Below are positions 11,231 through 23,810 of a stretch of 64,000 bases of DNA, in pieces. The first letter of the stretch is position 1. Each line of letters starts with the position of its first letter. The DNA is from Struthio camelus (Eukaryota; Chordata; Aves; Struthioniformes; Struthionidae), in the NCBI RefSeq assembly GCF_040807025.1, contig NC_090953.1:743501-807500 (forward strand), read 5' to 3'. Below the pieces are notes generated by a model, which was not told the DNA's origin, ran no database searches, and was given only the letters and a program-made list of their open reading frames with translations. A program made the position numbers and the translations under genes.

Positions 11231-14080
11231 CACCAGCAGCGACGCACCGCGTCCTCCCGCGCCAGCTGTTCCCGCGCAGCCGTTTCCCTGCTCCCGCCAG
11301 CTCTGCCCCCCGGCGCCCCTCGCTCATCCCCTGCTCTGGCGGGGGGTGGCGACCCTCTCCCAGAGCTTGCATAAGCACAGAGCGAACGCGAGCTTTCAGA
11401 CGGCCGAGATTAGCCTTTCCTTCAAGGCTGCACAAACTTTTGCCCAGCTCTTCTCTTGGAGAACGCGGAGCTTGACCGAGCCATTGCAACGTGACTGCAC
11501 AAGCCCACGTTCGTCCCCAACAGCTAACTCGGGGCAGCTGCACCTTTGACTCACCTTTTCCTCTGCGCAGGTTTGGTTGCTGCTGTAACCGTCCTGCCTA
11601 GCGGCTGCAGGGGCCCCCCGCCAGCCGGCCCGTAGCAGCCCACGCCCCACCTCGCTGCCCCTTCCGGCGGTTCTGCATTTTTGTGGGGCGTCCTGGCTAC
11701 CACGAGCGCCTCTCGGGCAGCTGAACGTGCCGCGGCCAAGGAGCGGCGCCTGCTGCGAGCCGGCCTCGGCGAGGGGAGCGCCTCCGCGCAGCGTCCTGCC
11801 TGCTCCGCGGGCTCCGCGCTCCCGCTTTGACTCGCTCAGGAATGTTATCTGTTAAAACGCCCCATGTTTCACTAAGCCCTTTGCAATCCGACGCTTGCCC
11901 CAGGCTCCTGGCGTCCGCTAGAGCCAGCGCGCAGCTCGGTAAGCAGAGCACATCCAGCTGACTCAGTAGCCTGCGATGGGTTTGTAACCTCCCTGGCTCA
12001 TTTAAAACACAGGGCCGGAATATTTCCTCTTGCTGGAGTTAATAAACGTCGGCCGGAGGCAGGTAACGCGAGGCCGCGGCGCTCCCGGGCGGAGGGAGCT
12101 GCGAGCCGCCAGCTCCCGGGGCCCCGGGCAGGCGGCGTCGAGCGGCACCGCCGTCTGCCCTCCCCGGCCCGGAGCCGCTTGCTCTGACCCCGCGCGAGGG
12201 CCGTGTTTAGCATCTGACCTCACTGGGAAGTACAAAATGCTTCTTTTGAAACATCTGCAACGAAACGGAGAGGGGAGGGAGGCAGATGTTTTCTCAGGTT
12301 GCAGTGAGGTTGGCTTCCCCGCGCGCGGCTGCGGCCGCTGGGAACGCGGAGGGGAAGCAATGCACCCAAGCAGCTCTGCTGAAGCACGCGTTCGAATAGC
12401 AACGGCGTCCTGCTTGCTGTCTCGCTCTGCAAAGAGGGTCACCGAGGAGAGCAGCACTCGAGGACAGCTGTTTGGGGCAAGGCGGGACTGGCGGGGCCAG
12501 GCTGGACTGGACTGGGTTAACTGGGATCAGCCAGATCCCTGCAGGTGTCCGAGGCGGCTGCGCCTGCGAGCATCCGCTTCTGGAGGGATAACCCCAAACT
12601 CGGCGGTGCCATCAAACCCAACGATAGTACCAAGAATACGCAGCGAGAGCAAGTAGCCAGCGGACCATTTCTGGACCGTTTCTGAAGACCCTCCGTGACG
12701 GCAGCTCCAGGCAGCGCTGCACGGGCCGGGACCGAGCCCGGCTCGGGGCTCGTGCACGGCTCCCGCGCGAGTGTCCGTGCAGGCAGCGGGCGTCCCTGCC
12801 CCGCGGCGCGGGCCACTGCGGCCCCACGCGAGGACGCGTGGGAGCTGGGGCTGCCTGTGCGCCCGGCCCCGCTCCGCGCCGCGCCGCCTGCCCGCTTCCC
12901 CGGGCCGTCTGCGCTCGGCGTTGCGCTCGCTCGGCTGCAGGAGGCTGCGGCGTTTCCCGCCCGGCCCCCCCCGACTCTTCGCCACGTCCCGCGTGCGCGA
13001 TGTCTCCTGCCTGGAGATCTCGCAAAGCGAGCGGTACCATCTGCCACTTACTCAAGGCACAAAACAACCTGCACGTTTTCCCCCTGACCCTGAGCTGTGG
13101 CCAGGTTCAAGCTCTGTTTTGCAACAGCCTCGTGGGCCTGTTTCACCGTTACCCGTAGGTTCAAGCCCCGTTCAGCAACAGCTCAAGTCCTGCAGCGTTG
13201 CTGACTGCAAAGGCGCCCGTGTCTCGCGTCGGTCACGTCTCTGATGACATTGCCACCTTCCCCACCGCACCCTGGTGCTGGCGTGTCTTGATTCGGTGCC
13301 ATGGGGAGAGCGGTGGGAAAGCAATGCGAGGCTCAGACAGACAAAGCCTGCACGCCTGGCTGCTGCCGGTCGGAGCCAAGCCCTTTATATTTGTGAGCGG
13401 CCAGTGGACAAGTACAAAAAGAAAGAACAACCCTGGGTCCCGTGTTATTTCTGACGATTATTTAGTTGAGTAGCTCCAAGGGATGTGAACATTTGTTTCA
13501 GAGTAAACAAGGCTCTCTCCCCAAATCAGCTTCTTTGTAGAAGCTGCTCATTCATAATACCGATGCGATTGCAATGGGGGCCGATGCCCCAGCTGTGGCT
13601 GTAGGGCAGAAACCGTGACCCCCAGTCTCGAGGGAGGTGGCACCATGCGAGCCTGTCGTTCAGCCCTCCTGAGCTGAACGCCCACGTCCAGGACCCGGTT
13701 TCCAGTCGTGGCACAGTCGCGGCCAGGGCCAAGCTGCAGACTCGTGGGGCAGCTGGGATCCGCATCGACTATGCAAGTCCCCGACCGTGCAGAGCCCCCG
13801 ACCGTGCAAAGCCCTCCAGCCCTTTTGCACGCACACGGTGCCCCTTTCCAGGGCAGGGAGCGCCAGGTCTCGTCTGCACGGCGCTTCTGGGACGACTATG
13901 GGGAGGTTGGGGACAACGATGTCTCTCCGGTCTGTGCTTTCTGCCCAGGAGACCCAAAGCCCCTGGAGTCTGGGCTGTGGGGAAGGAAGGGATGGGGGTC
14001 CCCGCCGTGTCCCCGGGGTGGCTCTGTCCCCAGGCAGGACAGCCGGGAGGGAGGCAGGCACCGGCTCAGGGGAGCACCGC
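11231..14080. other. Intergenic, largely CpG-rich
   Basis: CpG-rich from about 11,560 to 11,830 and from 12,030 to 13,000. A local duplication AGGTTCAAGC...AACAGC occurs at 13,103 and 13,157. No gene is recognised. Confidence 0.4.
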
Positions 14081-16085
14081 GTAGCTGAGACGTGGCCGTG
14101 GACGCGGACAGCCGCCGCACCAGTTACTGCAGCTGCCTGGGGCCGAGCAAAGGGCCGTCTGCCCGCCGAGCCGGCACGTCCTGCAGCTCTGCGTGCTAGC
14201 GGGGTTGCAGCTGCGTTGGGTGCTGGCTGCCGTCTGCTCCCCTTTGGCCGCAGGGGAGGAGAGGTCGGGCCAGCTCGCTGGGACAGCAAGGACCGGGGTG
14301 CTCTGGGGCTGCTGGGCTGGCGCGGGGCTCCCGGACAGGGACCGGGGTGCACGGGGAGCTCCCTCCACCACTGCTCCGCTGTGCTACTGGCCTCTTCCCC
14401 ACATGCCTCTGTTATTACAGTCGCTCTTGGAGGAGGAGGAAACAGCTTTCTCCTGCTCCCCTCTGGAGAGAGGAGAGAAAATCCCCCTGGGACGGGGAGG
14501 AAATTGCAAATATCTCTTAATGCATCCACCCCTCAGCTGCAGCTCCTCCTCGCAGACAGCTGGACCCTCTGGGCTACGTGGCCTTGGAGAGGCCCCCGCG
14601 CGCCCAGCCTGCTCTGGGCCTGTGGGTACCTACGGGACGTCCCTGTCTCCAGCGCGGGGACTGCGATGTGGCCCGTGCCCGTGTGGGGGCCGTCGTCCCC
14701 GGCGCGAGGGGCCTGCCGCTGCCGCGGGGCTGCACTGACTCCCGGCAGCCGCTGGATGTCACCTGCAATATGGACCGTGCGCAGCCGGCGCCGCGGGACT
14801 CGGGGCGACGCTGCCGGCCGGTGGGCTGCGAGCCGGCTGCAGGAGCCTGCAAGAGGCGCCGCGCGGGGCTGCGGGCAGCGGCACGGCCCCGGCCCGCCGC
14901 GGCGATGGAGCAGGGCTTTCCAAGGGGGTTGCGGGGCCAGCATCCCCGGACCCTGCGCCCAGCTTGGCTGCCAGCACCGTGCGCGCGGGTTATCCGCCAG
15001 GACAGTGGATGCGGTGTTTAAACGTGCCGGCGCGGTCGCCGGCAGCCCCGTCGCAGGCAGAGCGCCGCCGCGCCGCCCCGGCCGAGCTGACCGAGCGCGT
15101 CCCGGCCACGCGCAGGGCACGGCGCAGAGGGGCTCGGGCTGCTCCGGGCACTGAGCCGGAGGAGATGCCGGCTGGCATCCGGAGAAGGCTTGTCCCTCGG
15201 CGGGGACGTGCCACCGAGGCTGGCAGGGCGAAGGGGCGACGCCTGGGGGAGCCGGACGCTGGCTCCGGCGACGGTGGCAGACGCTTGTCTGCACTCGGCC
15301 GTTTGACCGATGCCCTGCCGGCCCCGGAGCTGCTGCCCTGGAGCAAAGGGCCGCGTTGATTCCCTTTTCTTCTGGTTTTTGGAGCCCTGAGCAAACTTCA
15401 CAGACTTTCGCAACTGCTGGTCTCCTCGGAGGTGAAGTCCCCACGGTTTCGCGCGAAGACGCTGGGTTGCATTCAGGCCTCCTTGCCTCGCCGGGCTGCA
15501 GGCGAGCACGCCGGCTCACGCGCCCCGGCTGTGCTGCCAGGGTTGTCCTCCCTCGTTGCTGAGTGACCTCCACACGTCCTGCTGCGTTTGCAGAGCGCTG
15601 CTCAGCCTCCGCTCCGCTGCTGCTCCGTAAACCTGGGGACGGCTCCTCCGAAGAGGAGCCGCGGCCTCGGTGCCCGGAGCCGACCGACGCACGGACGAGA
15701 CTGCCCGGGGTGGGCAGGCTGCAGGAAAGGCTCCGCAGGATGCCCGCGGGGAGCGGGGCACGCAGCGCGCGGCCCTTGGGCAACCACGGCTCTGGGACGC
15801 AGGGAGTGTCACCGCGTCCTACCAAAACACACGCGGACGTGGAGGGCGGCCCGCGCCATCGACGCCGCTGCGGCAAGCGCTGCGGCCGGGCCGAGCGAGC
15901 GACGCCTCCGAACCGCGCTGCCCGGCGCGGCAGCCGGCGGCTCCGCCGAGGCGCCGCTGAACCACTGCGCGGGGCGGCCGGGAGGACAGCCATGCCACGG
16001 CCGCCTCCTCCGGCCTGACGCCGGCCGTGCCACGGGGAGCAGCAGGACGCGCCGTGCGGCTGCGGCGCCCCGGGGCTCTGCTGCG
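14081..16085. other. CpG-rich block with long spurious frames
   Basis: Dense CpG. The long frames (plus 13,787-15,154, minus 14,533-15,993, plus 15,588-16,955) overlap each other on both strands and have low-complexity Ala/Arg/Pro/Gly translations. No domain is seen and they are judged non-coding. Confidence 0.45.
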
Positions 16086-16089
16086 CCGC

Positions 16090-16890
16090 CGTCCCTCGCT
16101 CTCACCCCACGCCACTGTCCCTCGCCACATCCCTCGCAGCCGTCCCTCGCCCCCGTCCTGCATCACCATCCCTCGCTCCCATCCTGCGCCACCATCCCTC
16201 ATCACTGTCCCTCAGCCCTGTCCTTTGCCCCTGTCCAGCGCCACCATCCCTCACCACCGCCCTGTGCCACCATCCCTCACCCTGTACCTCACCCACATCG
16301 TGTGCCACCATCCCTCACCCCCATCCCCTACCACCATGCCTCACCACCATCCCTCACCCCGTCCCATATCACCATCCCTCACCACCATCCCTTGCCACTG
16401 TCCTGTGCCACCATCCCTCACCACCGTCCTTTGCCACTATCCCTTGCCCTGTCCCTCGCCTCCATCCAGTGCCACCATCCCTCACCCCCATCCCATCCCA
16501 CCATCCCTCACCACCATCCCTCACCCCTGTCCCATCCCACCATCCCTCACCACCATCCCTCACCACTGTGCTGTGCCACCATCCCTCGCCCTGTACCTCG
16601 CCCACATCCTGTGCCACCATCCCTCGTCCTTTCCCTTGCCTCCATCCAGTGCCACCATCCCTTGCCCCCGTCCCATACCACTATCCCTCACCATCATCCC
16701 TCACCCCTGTCCCATACCACCATCCCTCGCCCTGTCCCACACCAACATCCCTCACCCCCGTCCCATGCCCCCATCCCTCACCACCATCACTCGCCCCATC
16801 CCATACTACCATCCCTCACCCCCATCCCATACCACCATCCCTCACCCCCATCCTGCGCCCCCGTCCAGTGCCACCATCTCTCGCCACCAT
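16090..16890 (+). repeat. CCATCCCTCACC-type minisatellite
   Basis: About 0.8 kb of degenerate tandem copies built from CCATCCCTCACC with inserts such as CCTGTCCCTTGCC and CAGTGCCACC. The plus strand is almost pure C/T with A, so translations are Pro/Ser/His-rich frames that are not genes. There is little strict periodicity; the array is old and mutated. Confidence 0.93.
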
Positions 16891-16929
16891 CTGCATACTT
16901 CCAGGGCTGGTCGGGACTCCCGCGCGCAG

Positions 16930-17040
16930 CCCCAGAGCTCCCTATTAAATATTAACGCATGAGCAAAGCCTAATGAGGACGTTTGCAGCGGATGCAGCAT
17001 TCATTAGGCTGATTTATCTATTTAAAAGATGCGGCATAAG
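16930..17040. promoter_or_regulatory. AT-rich island, candidate conserved element
   Basis: A sharply bounded complex AT-rich island between the minisatellite and a CpG-rich block, with TATTAAATATTAACGCATGA, CATTCATTAGGCTGATTTAT and a repeated CCTAATGA/CATTAGG pair in inverted orientation (about 16,970 and 17,002). Composition and sharp edges suggest a regulatory element; conservation is untested. Confidence 0.3.
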
Positions 17041-18990
17041 CGGAGCATTTTCCTGCTCAGTTTCCTGCGCTTGCCCCGGGGCCAAGGCGGCCGGCAGGGT
17101 CTCCAGGCTCCGCGCTCCGGTCGCCCCTCGGCGCTCCGGTCGCCCCTCCGTGCTCCAGTCACCCCTCCGCGCTCCAGCAGCCCAGGCTCTTGGCACGTGC
17201 CCGGAGCCGGCCCAGCCCTCCCGCGCACGGCCGCGCTCGCGCGGAGGTACGGCTCCCCTCCCGCCCCAGACGCTGCGGCTAGCAGCTCCTCCGAAGCACG
17301 GAGGCCTCCCTCGCTGCCCCGGGCCACGGTCGGCCGGCCCCGCTGCTCCCCGACTGCTCCCGCAGACTGCGCGTGCCCAAGCGCGCAGCCCCTGCCCAGC
17401 GGTTTCGACTCCAAAGCCCGCGGCCACCCAGAGATGCGGTTGTTCCTCTGCATCCCAACAAGCAGCTCTGGTCCCAGGCTTCCTTCCTGCGCTGGATCTC
17501 CGTCTTCCCACCCCTAAACCAGCGCTGCACCTGGAGACTGGCGCACCGCTGTGCACGGTCTCGAGGCTGATGCCATCTCTTACCGCCGGGGCGTGCTGGC
17601 TTGCAAAAGCAACCTCTCCTTTTGGAATAAATGTCTTACGAAGCAGCAAGCCATGGCCACTCTAGTTACTGCATTTACCTCAGCCAGCCCTTCCAGTGTC
17701 CCCACGGGCAGTGAACTAGGTGCATCATGGTGCACAGTGACGGCACGGTGTGGAAACATCTCCACATAACCCAGACCCACAGCTCCGAGCCACCACTCTG
17801 CAACCCAGATCCACAGGTCTGACCCATCACCCTGGACCCATCACCCTGCAACCCAGACACAGGGGTCTGACCACCAGCCACAGCTGAAGTGATATTTTGG
17901 CTCAGGTCAGAGCTTCATTGCTCAGGTCCTCGCTGCTAAAGCAAAGTATCCCCGGAGGGCTCTTCCCGTTTGCACACATACGTCATCCATAATGCCCACG
18001 GCTGTGTTTTCCGGGGTGGAAAATGTCTGTGCACAAGCCGCTAGCAGATACCGTTCTCCAGAGCATGCCTGCAAAGAGCACCAGCCCACAGGAGCTGGTG
18101 GGGGGACTCTTCTGGCTTCATTCCCTGCTTGCCAGTGAGCAAAACCATATTGAGCCAGGGCTAGCAGGAGGGTGAGCACTCAGACGCAGAGGCCACTCCA
18201 AAATCTTGAGCCCTACCGCAGCCCTGCGGCCTTGCCCTGTGCCTGGCCTCAGCCCTCGGCAGGCTGCTGGCTGCCCCAGGACTTCAGGCTCACAGACCTA
18301 CAAACTCCTCAGCACACAGATAAGACTGAGAAAGTTTGATATGAAACTGAGATGAACAGAAAAGCACGCGATGCTGTAATGGGTTCCCACCACCCAGATC
18401 AATGCGCCCTGGCGAGGCAGGTGAGCTCTAAAAGGCAGTGCCAAGACGATTCCTGGTGCTGGGGGAAGAGCAGCTTTGAGGGTGGGCACAAATATTCTGA
18501 AATTTCTCCTTAAAAATGAAGAGCTCAAGGGAGTGCTTGAAGCCCCAGACTCCTGCCCCTGTGCAGACTCAGCACCTGTGCAGAGCGGAGGTGTCTCAGC
18601 TCCGTGGGTGCTTGCTGCAGCGTGCAAGGCACCTGGAGGACCCCCCCCCCGAGCGTGGCAGATACCTGTCTTGCTCATCTACCTGCACAAAAGTAAATAG
18701 GCAGGGCTCGCAAACCCACACCCGCCCAGGGCGTTGAGAAGGCTGTGACTGCCCGAAGGAAACATGCAGATGTGCGCCATGAAATTCAGTTCGATCCACG
18801 AGACAGGGGTCCCACAGAAGCAGGTCTCGGTCCAGGAGGTGAGACCTCCTCTCCTCTGCCTGGTGGGGCCGGCTGTGCCCTCCCTACCTGAATTCGCAGT
18901 GAGTCTCAATACCATTGTGCCAAAAAAAAAAAAACAACCATAACAGGCAAGCAAAAGATAAGAATTTGTTCTGTTCTTACCAGTCCCCAA
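17041..18990. other. Intergenic: GC-rich then mixed, short local repeats
   Basis: 17,050-17,520 is GC-rich with short direct repeats (GCGCTCCGGTCGCCCCTC). 17,760-17,880 has a loose repeat of CACC-ACTCTGCAACCCAGA with ACAGGTCTGACC. An A-run is near 18,920. No gene is recognised. Confidence 0.4.
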
Positions 18991-18999
18991 AGCCTGGGT

Positions 19000-19155
19000 C
19001 TGTTACGCTGCTCCCAGATCGCTGTTTCCTTTCAGCTGCTGTTGACACCTCCATATTCGGTTTCCTGAGGCTTGGCTCTGTTTCTGCTGCTCCCAGATCA
19101 CTATTTCCTCTCTGTTCCTGTTGACACATTCACATTTGATTTGCCTTTTTGGATT
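19000..19155 (+). repeat. 79-bp tandem duplication (two copies)
   Basis: CTCCCAGATC followed by a T/C-rich stretch and CTGTTGACAC occurs at 19,011 and again at 19,090. The copies are clearly diverged, so the duplication is old. Confidence 0.75.
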
Positions 19156-20027
19156 TTTGATACCTTTCTGCCAGCACTTGGACGGCACTGTGGGCTCTCC
19201 ACTGGCAGAGCTCGGGAAACCTTCCTGGGAGTCCTTTTTGAGGTTGTTCAGAGTGCTGTTTTCATGAGAGGTTGGTAAGAACTACAAAATTACTACATCT
19301 GTAATGACATGACTGCAAGTACAATATACTTCCATTTGGCATTTTTTCCCCTAGAGAGCAAATTATTCATTATTAAGCTTCATTTTCACATCTACATTGT
19401 TCTGCTGTTGTAGTATATGTCCTTTTAATATTTGAGATTAGTAATTGAAAGAGCTATATGCAAAATTGTTTTCAGTTTAGCTTCTGCGCTGAAGCTTTTC
19501 TGTAAAACACCCCAAGTCAGAGGCTGGATTGTAGAGCACATTTTATTGCACGGCTCTTATTAAAGGGCCTGATCCTCCAGGGTGCTGAGTCTCTTCTCTC
19601 CTGCCTGACAGCAGTGGAAGAGGAGGGGTCCCAGGACACTGCCAAATTGATCGTAATTTTGCATTCATGCTTTCTAAGAGGAAGCCATTTCCCCAAGAGC
19701 ATTTTCAGCTCAAACATGTAATTTGATTTGCGGCAGCGGGGCAATCTGGAGTCCCTCGGCAGAGCGCGGCTCGGGCGCTGCGGGGGTAGCCTGGCACTCG
19801 TGGGCTCACGCTATCGCAGCCTGGCCCCCCCAGCCGACCCCGCACCGGGCTGGGACGGTCGCCCTGGGGCTGCGCCGCCTCCGGCAGGACGCAGCACTTG
19901 TGGCCCGTCGTGCTGCAGGCCGGCCACCGCGCACCGTGCCCCGCGGGAACGAGCCTCGGCAACGCGGGACATCCAACGCGTCCCATCCAATGGGACGTCC
20001 ATCTGGGCGTGGGCCTGGGCATGGGCC
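19156..20027. other. Intergenic, AT-rich then GC-rich
   Basis: 19,280-19,560 is AT-rich and complex. From 19,720 it is GC-rich and may be the degraded body of the CR1 copy whose end follows, but the alignment is not clear by eye. Confidence 0.35.
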
Positions 20028-20107
20028 TGCTCCTGGCGACCCTGCTTGGGCAGGGGGCTGGCCTAGATGATCTCCAGAGATCCCTTCCAGCCTCCGCCGT
20101 TCTGTGG
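20028..20107 (+). mobile_element. CR1 retroposon 3' end fragment
   Basis: The stretch GACCCTGCTTGGGCAGGGGG, CTGGCCTAGATGATCTCCAG, AGATCCCTTCCAGCCTCCGC, CGTTCTGTGG follows the 3' untranslated end of avian/reptilian CR1 LINEs, including the hallmark block at TAGATGATCTCCAGAG-TCCCTTCCA. The terminal octamer repeats are degraded. Sense is on the plus strand. Confidence 0.88.
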
Positions 20108-21739
20108 AGCCTCCTCAGCCTCTTCCCCTGGGGGACACGTTCCTCCTGCCAGGACACATGCGGGAAACGAAGCGATGGATAGCGACAACGGCGGATTCTG
20201 AGATGGCTGAAACCATCACCTTACTAGAGTTGATAGATCTTGCGTAAATGAATGAAACTTGACTGACACCCGTGCATGGCCTGATCCACGGTCGGTCCCT
20301 GCCAATCCCCATGAGCTGGAGCACCGTTTTGGCGCCTGTCGTGAACACAGCATATCGCTCGGATGGGGATACCCGTTTCCATGCCCAGGGCACAGTGACC
20401 CCTGGGTTACTCGGATCAGCACACCCACAGCATGCTCAGGAGGAAAACAACGCCAGGAATCGGTGACACACCTGTAACTGAAGCCCAGTGTCCCAAGCTG
20501 TAGGGCCAGGCACAGCTTGCGACCTTCCCTAATAGCAGAAGAGAGGGTGAGAGTTTCCCTAGGAGTTTTGCCCTTGGCAAGGCACAGGTGAGACCAGACC
20601 CAGGTGCTGCAGCCGAGAGTGCTGGATTTGGGAAAACATGTTTTTTCCATCGCCTCCTACTCAGCTGTTTCAGGAGAGAAGACTGAGCTGCAACTCTGCT
20701 TCCTCCTGCTAATTGCAGCGAGCGAGAGGAGGCCGGCCCGATGCGGCAGATAAGCGATAGCATCCTCTGCCAGCAGAAGGGAGGGAGCTAAGAGATGGTT
20801 CATTTGCCTGATTAGCTAGAGAGCAGTGGCTACAGAGGTGTCAGCTTCTGTAAAGTTCAGAAAAGAGGCAATAATTGGCCCTGTGCTGTTGAAACACCTC
20901 GCCCCTCAGCCTTGCCTGTTATTTTTTGCAGGCAGTCAGCAACGTCACCGTTTACAACCCTCCTCCCTGGCTGAAAGCATCAGGGCATCCTTTTCGTCTC
21001 TTAGTTTTCCGGAAGAATGAAAATTGAATAAAAGATCAAAGTTCAGTGAGCGAGAGAGCGGAATATTTCTGGAAAGCCCGCGAGCAACTATTGCTTACAG
21101 CCCGGTGCACATCGCAGGCGACGACATCTCGCTGGGTTCGGCTCAACGGATACCAAGAGAAGCGATGTCAGATTGCCCCTCGGAGAAGCTGGGGATTTAA
21201 ACTGACCGACAAAAACACTTATCGGGCAAGATCTGCATCACGTAACGTAGGAATCATCGCTGCCCTCAAGTGATCTTTTAGAAAACAAGCTATGATAAAA
21301 GCTCTGGGTATCGCTATGCAGCGGAGAGGAGGTCTACCCCCAGGCGTAAGCTCCCCGCCCCGCCGCTCCCGGCAGCGCGAGCTGCGTCCGGCGAGGCTCC
21401 CCGCTGCTCCCGGCACCCAGCGCTTCCCTGGCTTCCGGCGGCTGCCGGGAACAGGGCACGTGGCTCGGGCGGGCGTTTAGGGCCGAGGGGGACAGAGGGG
21501 CCGGCGGAAACGTCCCCGAGGAGCTGCTGCAGCCGAGCCCGCGGCCGGCCACCCGGCGCGGCAGCGGTCGGGCGCCCCGTCCCTCGGGGCGGCGGGGGGC
21601 AGCGGCTCGGGAGCCCCCTCCCCACCTCCGCACTTGCGCCTTCCCGGCTGCTGTGACGTGCTGCTCGAGGGGCGGCCGGGAGTCTTTCGGGCTCCCGGTT
21701 AGTTGCGCTGAATGCGAGAGATCATCTTTTGTCAGCTGT
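20108..21739. other. Intergenic with a CpG-rich patch
   Basis: 20,110-21,300 is mixed with no family recognised. 21,330-21,670 is CpG-rich. No gene is supported. Confidence 0.4.
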
Positions 21740-22276
21740 AAGAATTTATTAGATCTAAGCGGTTCTACACCTAGGACGGACACCGGGCAACACTAAACAA
21801 CTAACAGCAGACAATCTACAAGTATGACACAGCTAAGAAGTACAGTAAAGAATTACAAACAGAACGGACTACACATATCAGAGCTCTGTGGTTAAGCCAC
21901 GGAAGCCCAGTACAATGACTGCTCTCGGCTGCACGGTATAATGACCGCTCTCGCCCTTTCCTTGTCCTTATGGGCCACCCCTCCGGTATAGTTTTCCCCA
22001 GATTATTCTCACCACCCTCGAGCTGCGCCAAGAGGATTCAGGTTCTCCCTGGCAGTTGGCATCAGGGCCGTCCCCGCTGATGGGTGGGTTGTGGGGTCCG
22101 CGGGCCAGCTGACGGTGAGTCCGAGTCCACACAGAGGTACGTGGCTTACTTGCTTTTATCCTTCCCGGGCTTAGTTCGTTATTCAGTCAATCAGTGCCAG
22201 ACCATAGCTGGATGGTGGAACAGATGGTCTCAGGTGATAACAGCGTGGATGCCAACAGGATGGTCAACAGAATGCT
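21740..22276 (-). other. Possible old LTR or minus-strand transcript end before the minisatellite
   Basis: Composition changes abruptly here. On the minus strand, AATAAA lies at 21,745-21,750 and is followed by ATTCTTACAGCTGACAAAAG, which resembles the polyadenylation part of an avian LTR or the 3' end of a transcript. No pair of LTRs, primer-binding site or retroviral protein was found, so an LTR is only one possibility. Confidence 0.25.
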
Positions 22277-23810
22277 CAGCAGCACGGTCAGCACTATCAG
22301 GGCGCACGGTCAGCACTATCAGGGCGCACGGTCAGCAGGTATCAAGGCGCACGGTCAGCACTATCAAGGCACATGGTCAGCAGGTATCAAGGTGCACGGT
22401 CAGCAGGTATCAGGGCACACGGTCAGCACTATCAGGGCGCACGGTCAGCAGGTATCAGGGCGCACGGTCAGCAGGTATCAGGGCGCACGGTCAGCACTAT
22501 CAGGGCGCACGGTCAGCAGGTATCAAGGTGCACGGTCAGCACTATCAAGGCACACGGTCAGCAGGTATCAGGGCGCACGGTCAGCAGGTATCAAGGCACA
22601 CGGTCAGCACTATCAAGGCACATGGTCAGCAGGTATCAGGGCGCACGGTCAGCAGGTATCAGGGCACACGGTCAGCAGGTATCAAGGCACACGGTCAGCA
22701 GGTATCAGGGCGCACGGTCAGCAGGTATCAGGGCGCACGGTCAGCAGGTATCAAGGCACACGGTCAGCAGGTATCAGGGCGCATGGTCAGCAGGTATCAA
22801 GGCGCATGGTCAGCACTATCAAGGCACATGGTCAGCAGGTATCAAGGTGCACGGTCAGCAGGTATTAGGGCGCACGGTCAGCACTATCAAGGCACATGGT
22901 CAGCAGGTATCAAGGTGCACGGTCAGCAGGTATCAAGGCACACGGTCAGCACTATCAAGGCACATGGTCAGCAGGTATCAAGGTGCACGGTCAGCAGGTA
23001 TCAGGGCGCACGGTCAGCAGGTATCAGGGCGCACGGTCAGCAGGTATCAAGGCACACGGTCAGCAGGTATCAGGGCGCACGGTCAGCAGGTATCAAGGCA
23101 CACGGTCAGCAGGTATCAGGGCGCACGGTCAGCAGGTATCAGGGCGCACGGTCAGCAGGTATCAAGGCGCACGGTCAGCACTATCAAGGCACATGGTCAG
23201 CAGGTATCAAGGTGCACGGTCAGCAGGTATTAGGGCGCACGGTCAGCACTATCAAGGCACATGGTCAGCAGGTATCAAGGTGCACGGTCAGCAGGTATCA
23301 AGGCACACGGTCAGCACTATCAAGGCACATGGTCAGCAGGTATCAGGGCGCACGGTCAGCAGGTATCAGGGCGCACGGTCAGCAGGTATCAGGGCGCACG
23401 GTCAGCAGGTATCAAGGCACACGGTCAGCAGGTATCAGGGCGCACGGTCAGCAGGTATCAGGGCGCACGGTCAGCAGGTATCAAGGCACACGGTCAGCAG
23501 GTATCAGGGCGCACGGTCAGCAGGTATCAAGGCGCATGGTCAGCACTATCAAGGCACATGGTCAGCAGGTATCAAGGTGCACGGTCAGCAGGTATTAGGG
23601 CGCACGGTCAGCACTATCAAGGCACATGGTCAGCAGGTATCAAGGTGCACGGTCAGCAGGTATCAAGGCACACGGTCAGCACTATCAAGGCACATGGTCA
23701 GCAGGTATCAAGGTGCACGGTCAGCAGGTATCAAGGCACACGGTCAGCAGGTATCAGGGCGCACGGTCAGCAGGTATCAGGGCGCACGGTCAGCAGCTAT
23801 CAGGGCGAAG
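22277..23810 (+). repeat. 22/23-bp minisatellite with a 365-bp higher-order repeat
   Basis: About 67 head-to-tail units of two forms: a 23-base form ACGGTCAGCAGGTATCAGGG plus CGC, and a 22-base form in which GGTAT is CTAT. Junction words CGCAC, CACAC, CACAT and TGCAC distinguish subtypes. The rare subtype GGTATTAGGG occurs at 22,861, 23,226 and 23,591, exactly 365 bases apart, and the blocks of 16 units between them follow nearly the same order of subtypes. The block before 22,861 follows a related order. Units without stop codons make long open frames in all three plus frames, broken mainly at TATTAG units; these are not genes. Confidence 0.96.

Noticed and set aside
13090..13190. GGTTCAAGCCCC, resembling a tRNA B box
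   Set aside because: No A box at the right distance and no cloverleaf. The word is part of a 54-bp spaced local duplication (13,103 and 13,157).
13787..15993. 455-codon plus and 486-codon minus frames overlapping each other
   Set aside because: Antiparallel open frames over the same CpG-rich bases, with low-complexity translations and no family.
22277..23810. CRISPR-like direct repeats
   Set aside because: The units abut without unique spacers and lie in vertebrate DNA; it is a minisatellite.
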